DNA from: an uncultured Lachnospiraceae bacterium
GTDB taxonomy: Bacteria > Bacillota > Clostridia > Lachnospirales > Lachnospiraceae
Reading direction: 5' to 3'
Assembly (NCBI GenBank): GCA_937920345.1
Contig: CALGVA010000054.1
Location: 1 to 64,000 of the forward strand
DNA length: 64,000 nucleotides
This document shows, in pieces, positions 60,317-64,000 of the stretch; position 1 is the first letter of the stretch; each line of letters starts with the position of its first letter. Below the pieces are notes generated by a model that saw nothing but the letters and a program-made list of their open reading frames with translations, searched no databases and was not told the DNA's origin. A program made the position numbers and the translations under genes.

Positions 60317-61822
60317 TTACTTAAACTGCGCCTTGAACTCTTCAACCGCTTTCCTGAGTTTCGCATCTGTCTCTTCAGAAATTTCCTTCTTCTCGGCGAT
60401 TGCACCCGGAACCTCCGGATATTTTGTATCCAGGAACTCAAAGAACTCCCGTTCAAATCTCGTGATGTCGTCTACCGGAACGTCCAGCAGATACTTGTTC
60501 GTCACCACGAAGATAATGATTACCTGATATTGTACCGGCATGGGCTGATACTGGGGCTGTTTCAGCACTTCCTTGATTCTTTCACCCTGTGCCAGCTTCT
60601 CTTTCGTATCGGCATCCAGTTCCGAACCGAACTGTGAGAATGCCGCCAGCTCACGATACTGTGCCAGCTCTGTACGAATCGGCGCCGCGATCTTCTTCAT
60701 TGCCTTGATCTGTGCCGCTCCTCCTACACGGGATACAGAAAGTCCCGCATTTACTGCAGGTCTGAATCCGGAGTTAAACATCTCTGTCTCCAGATAGATC
60801 TGTCCGTCCGTGATGGAAATAACGTTCGTAGGAATGTACGCGGATACGTCGCCCGCCTGTGTCTCGATGATCGGAAGCGCTGTCAGCGAACCGCCGCCGT
60901 ACTCTTCATTCATTCTTGCTGCACGTTCAAGCAGTCTGGAATGCAGATAGAATACATCTCCGGGATAAGCCTCACGTCCCGGCGGTCTCTTCAGCAGCAG
61001 GGAGAGTGTACGGTATGCAGCGGCATGCTTACTCAGATCGTCATATACCACCAGCACATCTTCACCATTCTCCATCCACTCCTCACCGATCGCACAACCG
61101 GAATACGGAGCAATATACTGTAACGGTGCCAGCTCACTGGCTGTCGCGGCAACGACTGTCGTATATGCCATCGCACCGTACTCTGTCAATGTCTTAACAA
61201 TAGAAGCAACCGTGGATGCCTTCTGTCCTATGGCAACATAGATACATTTCACACCCTGTCCCTTCTGATTGATGATCGTATCAATAGCGATCGCCGTCTT
61301 ACCGGTCTGTCTGTCTCCGATGATCAGCTCACGCTGCCCTCTTCCGATCGGAACCATGGAGTCGATAGCCTTGATACCTGTCTGCAGCGGTGTATCAACA
61401 GATTTTCTCGTGATAACGCCGGATGCAACTCTCTCGATCTTACGATATTTATCAGTCTGAATCGGTCCCTTGCCGTCAATAGGCTGTCCAAGGGCATTTA
61501 CGACACGGCCAAGCATACAGTCACCCACGGGAACCTCTACCACTCGTCCCGTAGTCTTTACGATATCGCCTTCGTTAATGTTATTCTGGCTGCCGAGAAG
61601 AACAACACCTACGTTATCCTCCTCCAGGTTAAGTACCATACCGTAAACCTCGCCGGGGAACTCTAACAGTTCTCCCTGCATGGCATTCTCAAGTCCGTGC
61701 ACACGAGCAATACCGTCAGCCACCTGAATAACCGTACCCACATCGGACACTTCCAGATCTGACGCATATCTCTTAATTTGATCCTTAATGACTGAACTAA
61801 TTTCTTCTGGTCTTAAATTCAT
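60317..61822 (-). CDS. atpA: ATP synthase F1 alpha subunit
   Basis: 501 residues. The non-catalytic nucleotide-binding subunit, with Walker A GDRQTGKTA and the conserved GRVVNALGQPIDGKG and PPGREAYPGDVFYLHSRLLERAA. Full length and intact, in the standard gene order between atpH and atpG. Confidence 0.98.
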   Translation of the reverse strand: MNLRPEEISSVIKDQIKRYASDLEVSDVGTVIQVADGIARVHGLENAMQGELLEFPGEVYGMVLNLEEDNVGVVLLGSQNNINEGDIVKTTGRVVEVPVGDCMLGRVVNALGQPIDGKGPIQTDKYRKIERVASGVITRKSVDTPLQTGIKAIDSMVPIGRGQRELIIGDRQTGKTAIAIDTIINQKGQGVKCIYVAIGQKASTVASIVKTLTEYGAMAYTTVVAATASELAPLQYIAPYSGCAIGEEWMENGEDVLVVYDDLSKHAAAYRTLSLLLKRPPGREAYPGDVFYLHSRLLERAARMNEEYGGGSLTALPIIETQAGDVSAYIPTNVISITDGQIYLETEMFNSGFRPAVNAGLSVSRVGGAAQIKAMKKIAAPIRTELAQYRELAAFSQFGSELDADTKEKLAQGERIKEVLKQPQYQPMPVQYQVIIIFVVTNKYLLDVPVDDITRFEREFFEFLDTKYPEVPGAIAEKKEISEETDAKLRKAVEEFKAQFK

Positions 61823-61880
61823 GGATCATACGCACCTTTCTTCTTAATTTGAATATCAACTCATATCTCATCCCTGGGGA

Positions 61881-62426
61881 TCAGATATGGACTTTTAATA
61901 ATTCTTTCTGCAGTTCGGATAATTTCGTCCTGATACTGCTGTCTACCACTCTGTCGCCGATACGGACCACCATACCGCCGATCAGGGCTTCGTCTACCTG
62001 AAAATGCATTTCCATCTTCGCATACTGCGTTGTATCGAGCAGCTTCTGTTCTATTTTACCACGCTGGTCTTCCTTGAGCGGAACAGCCGTCGTCACTGTT
62101 GCAACGCCGATTCCCTTATAACGCTTCACTTCCGCAATAAAATATTCCAGAATCGCATCAATATCCCTGTAGCGGTCTTTGGAAATGATGATCGTAAGAA
62201 ACCCGAGCAGTTCATCGGATACCCTGCCCTCAAATACATTCTTAGCAACCTGAAGCTTCTCCTCAACAATAATCTTAGGATGATTCATCAGTCTGCCGAA
62301 GGCAGCATTATCCGCAAGCACTTTCTGAAGCTGTATGATTTCTTCTTCCAATACATCTATTCTGCCTTCTTCTACCGCAAGCTCAAATAATGCATCTCCA
62401 TATGTTTTTGAAATTAGCTTAGCCAT
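61881..62426 (-). CDS. atpH: ATP synthase F1 delta subunit
   Basis: 181 residues. The peripheral-stalk subunit linking F1 to subunit b. The N-terminal helical part (LISKTYGDALFELAVEEGRIDVLEEEI) and the C-terminal IDDRVVDSSIRTKLSELQKEL-type ending are recognisable. Its start overlaps the atpF stop by 13 bp, implying translational coupling. Confidence 0.96.
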   Translation of the reverse strand: MAKLISKTYGDALFELAVEEGRIDVLEEEIIQLQKVLADNAAFGRLMNHPKIIVEEKLQVAKNVFEGRVSDELLGFLTIIISKDRYRDIDAILEYFIAEVKRYKGIGVATVTTAVPLKEDQRGKIEQKLLDTTQYAKMEMHFQVDEALIGGMVVRIGDRVVDSSIRTKLSELQKELLKVHI

Positions 62427-62974
62427 GTGCCCTCACCTATTTCTTTCAACGTTTCTTCAATCAAACTATCCTGAACGGTCGTGTCGATCTTAGCACTCAC
62501 AACTTTACCCGCCATCAGAGACGCCAGAACTACCATCTCACGTTTCACTTCATCTGCGGCTTTCTTCTTCTCTAATTCCGCCTCCACGCCGGCTCTCTCA
62601 ATGATTCTCGACGCTTCCTCTTTTGCTTCCGATACGATCTTGTTCTCATTGGCAAGCGCTTTCTTTCTCGCCTCACTTAAGATTTCTTCGGCTTCTTTTT
62701 CGATGTCTTTCAGTCTGGCTTCATACTCTTCCTTCAATGCCCGCGCGCTTTCCATATCGGCCGCGGCTGTGTCCAGTTCGTTCTTGATCCGGTTCTGTCT
62801 GTTCTGCATCATGTCACGAACAGGGTTAAACAGGAAATGAGAAGCAACCAGAAACAGTGTGAATACCGCGATGATCATCAACACCGAGTCCGCGATCAAC
62901 TGCAGATCCAGATCAAAAAGCCTCGGTTCCATCTCCGCGGATGCCAGTACCATCTGTGCAGCTAATGTACTCAA
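62414..62974 (-). CDS. atpF: ATP synthase F0 b subunit
   Basis: 186 residues. A membrane helix (SVLMIIAVFTLFLVASHFLF) is followed by a long charged coiled coil (about 50-165), as in other b subunits. The start codon is TTG at 62974: GGAGG lies 9 nt before it and no other start is near. The next ATG is within the protein's N-terminus (MVLASAEMEPRLF). Confidence 0.95.
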   Translation of the reverse strand: MSTLAAQMVLASAEMEPRLFDLDLQLIADSVLMIIAVFTLFLVASHFLFNPVRDMMQNRQNRIKNELDTAAADMESARALKEEYEARLKDIEKEAEEILSEARKKALANENKIVSEAKEEASRIIERAGVEAELEKKKAADEVKREMVVLASLMAGKVVSAKIDTTVQDSLIEETLKEIGEGTWLS

Positions 62975-63060
62975 GCTCTTATCCTCCTTTCTTCACAATA
63001 TTTGTACCATATTCAAGAGATAACTATCGTTATTCTCTCACTTCATAAAGAATGCACGTT

Positions 63061-63318
63061 TTATGGTACTAAAGGTTTTACGAATAAGAGCAGCATTGCG
63101 ATCAGCAAACCATACAGACCTGTTGTCTCGGCAACGGCCTGTCCTAAGAGCATGGTCGAGGTAACGTCAGACTTGGCACCCGGGTTTCTGCCCACTGCCG
63201 CTGCCGCATGACCTGCCGCAATACCCTGACCGACACCGGGTCCGATACCTGCGATAACCGCAAGTCCTGCACCGATTGCCGAACATCCTAAAATAAAGTT
63301 TGTGTTAAATTCTCCCAT
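63061..63318 (-). CDS. atpE: ATP synthase F0 c subunit, sodium-type signature
   Basis: 85 residues, two membrane helices. The ion-binding residues match those of sodium-translocating synthases such as that of Ilyobacter tartaricus: Gln31 in GPGVGQG, Val62, Glu64, Thr65, Thr66 and Tyr69 (QAVAETTGLY). In proton-type rings the Gln and the Ser/Thr after the Glu are usually absent. GGAGG precedes ATG 63318; the frame is open to 63357, where the encoded residues look non-coding. Confidence 0.95.
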   Translation of the reverse strand: MGEFNTNFILGCSAIGAGLAVIAGIGPGVGQGIAAGHAAAAVGRNPGAKSDVTSTMLLGQAVAETTGLYGLLIAMLLLFVKPLVP

Positions 63319-63340
63319 TTTTATTTCCTCCTTGATAATA

Positions 63341-63467
63341 AATTGAGCTTCGCTCAATTACGAGTTTGCTTCGCAGCCTCGGAAAAGAGCGATAAATTCC
63401 TTTGATTTGAACTTCGCCAGGCTGCGAGTTTGCTTCGCAGCCTCGGAAAAGAGCGACAAATTCCTTT
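63341..63467. repeat. Tandem double-hairpin repeat between atpB and atpE
   Basis: AATTGAGC-TTC-GCTCAATT (63341-63359) is followed by CGAGTTTGCTTCGCAGCCTC... (63361-63403). The 43-bp block recurs at 63425-63467 with a single T/C difference, so the period is 64 bp. The first copy matches the dispersed element at 12.7 and 43.1 kb; the second has a diverged first stem. Together they occupy almost the whole 163-bp spacer between subunit a and subunit c genes, and would be carried in the atp mRNA. Confidence 0.8.
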
Positions 63468-63481
63468 TCCATTCATGCCTG

Positions 63482-64000
63482 CTACTCAGTCGTACAGGCG
63501 TCTGTGATGTATGTCATAGTCAACATACAGAATACATAAGTCTGGATCGCTCCGGAGAACAGATCGAAATACACATGCAGCGCAGCCGGCCAGACAAGTG
63601 CAATCTTAGAGAGCAGTCCATATACAAGCGCCGTCATAACAGTCCCGGATAAGACATTCGCAAACAGACGCAGCGACAATGAAACCGGCACCGCAATATC
63701 ACCGATCACGTTGATTGGCGCCCAGATCGGCCACGGATCACACAGCCCGGCGATAACGCCTTTGACTTTCTGGTACTTAAATTTGTTAAAGTGGATCAAC
63801 GTAAAGGTCATGATACCCATGGCGAACGTCACACCGTAGTCTGCCGTCGGCGGTCTTAAGCCGAACAGCCCAGAGATATTGCTAAGCAGAATAAATATAA
63901 AGATAGTGCCGATATAATTGCGGAATTTTGGACTAAATCTGCCCATAACGCCGCCGATCATATTATCCAGCATCTCTACCACGAGTTCCGCAATATTCTG
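63482..64000 (-). CDS. atpB: ATP synthase F0 a subunit, 5' end beyond the window
   Basis: The frame is open through to the right edge (QNIAELVVEMLDNMIGG...), so the N-terminus is outside. The conserved a-subunit arginine helix (VSLSLRLFANVLSGTVMTALVYGLL) is present, as are other membrane segments (GTIFIFILLSNISGLFGL). The MVEM start shown for a shorter frame is internal. It is the first visible gene of the operon, and the usual atpI, if present, would lie further right. Confidence 0.96.
   Translation of the reverse strand, partial: QNIAELVVEMLDNMIGGVMGRFSPKFRNYIGTIFIFILLSNISGLFGLRPPTADYGVTFAMGIMTFTLIHFNKFKYQKVKGVIAGLCDPWPIWAPINVIGDIAVPVSLSLRLFANVLSGTVMTALVYGLLSKIALVWPAALHVYFDLFSGAIQTYVFCMLTMTYITDACTTE

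Noticed and set aside
63361..63467. Tandem 43-bp repeats resembling two CRISPR repeats with a 21-nt spacer
   Set aside because: Only two units, matching a dispersed hairpin element found elsewhere, and no cas genes. Not a CRISPR array.
1..64000. tRNA, rRNA, prophage or complete insertion sequence
   Set aside because: No cloverleaf, rRNA stretch, integrase, transposase frame or phage gene set was recognised by eye; short or divergent ones could still be missed.

Overview
This window looks like chromosomal DNA of a spore-forming, anaerobic member of the Clostridia, most likely family Lachnospiraceae. The reasons are the presence of spoVT and spoVG, a glgC/glgD pair, a long-form Prs, a QueT transporter next to a likely preQ1 riboswitch, strong GGAGG ribosome-binding sites, and an F-type ATP synthase whose c subunit carries a sodium-binding signature. 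No rRNA, tRNA, CRISPR array, phage or complete insertion sequence was seen. The window does hold several families of small dispersed repeats, one of them with terminal inverted repeats and target-site duplications.

Layout. Positions 1-6.7 kb carry a partial Rpn-type nuclease gene, an ACT-GNAT fusion, an O6-alkylguanine-DNA alkyltransferase, hemA, and a four-part sulfur/CoA-disulfide redox fusion. Positions 6.9-16.8 kb hold the most distinctive locus. A LacI-type repressor fused to a PfkB kinase-like domain is divergent from an operon encoding a ribokinase-like kinase, an ADP-ribosylglycohydrolase-family protein, a nucleoside-type BMP/ABC importer (lipoprotein, ATPase, two permeases) and an AllA-like cupin. 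Its composition resembles an ABC-transporter version of the E. coli yegTUVW set. Positions 17-24.8 kb hold an Opp/Dpp-type peptide importer with an M20 amidohydrolase, divergent from a C39-like cysteine peptidase.

Positions 25-45.4 kb are mostly core functions: spoVT; Ddl with a membrane-fused MurF-like ligase; an alpha/beta hydrolase; a secreted GH5 glycanase; a 33-residue protein; a Uma2 nuclease; mfd-pth; spoVG; glgCD; and murC followed by a DnaD-domain gene, a DnaI/DnaC-like helicase loader and prs. Positions 45.5-57.3 kb carry a 1583-residue secreted beta-helix protein, queT, an XRE membrane regulator, a HAD phosphatase, an 847-residue anchored protein with a degenerate C39-like tail, a SAM methyltransferase and a small conserved protein. 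Positions 57.4-64 kb hold the ATP synthase operon atpBEFHAGDC on the minus strand, with atpB cut by the window end.

How the genes fit together. The 6.9-16.8 kb locus would import a nucleoside-like compound, cleave its glycosidic bond and phosphorylate the sugar, under a repressor that carries a kinase fold with altered glycine motifs as its probable sensor. The peptide importer and the C39-like protein share overlapping divergent promoters. The repeats lie between genes or at stop codons: a 140-bp mobile-looking element (two copies), a double-hairpin element with compensatory stem changes (about five sites), and a 95-bp element that begins exactly at the stop codons of two unrelated genes.
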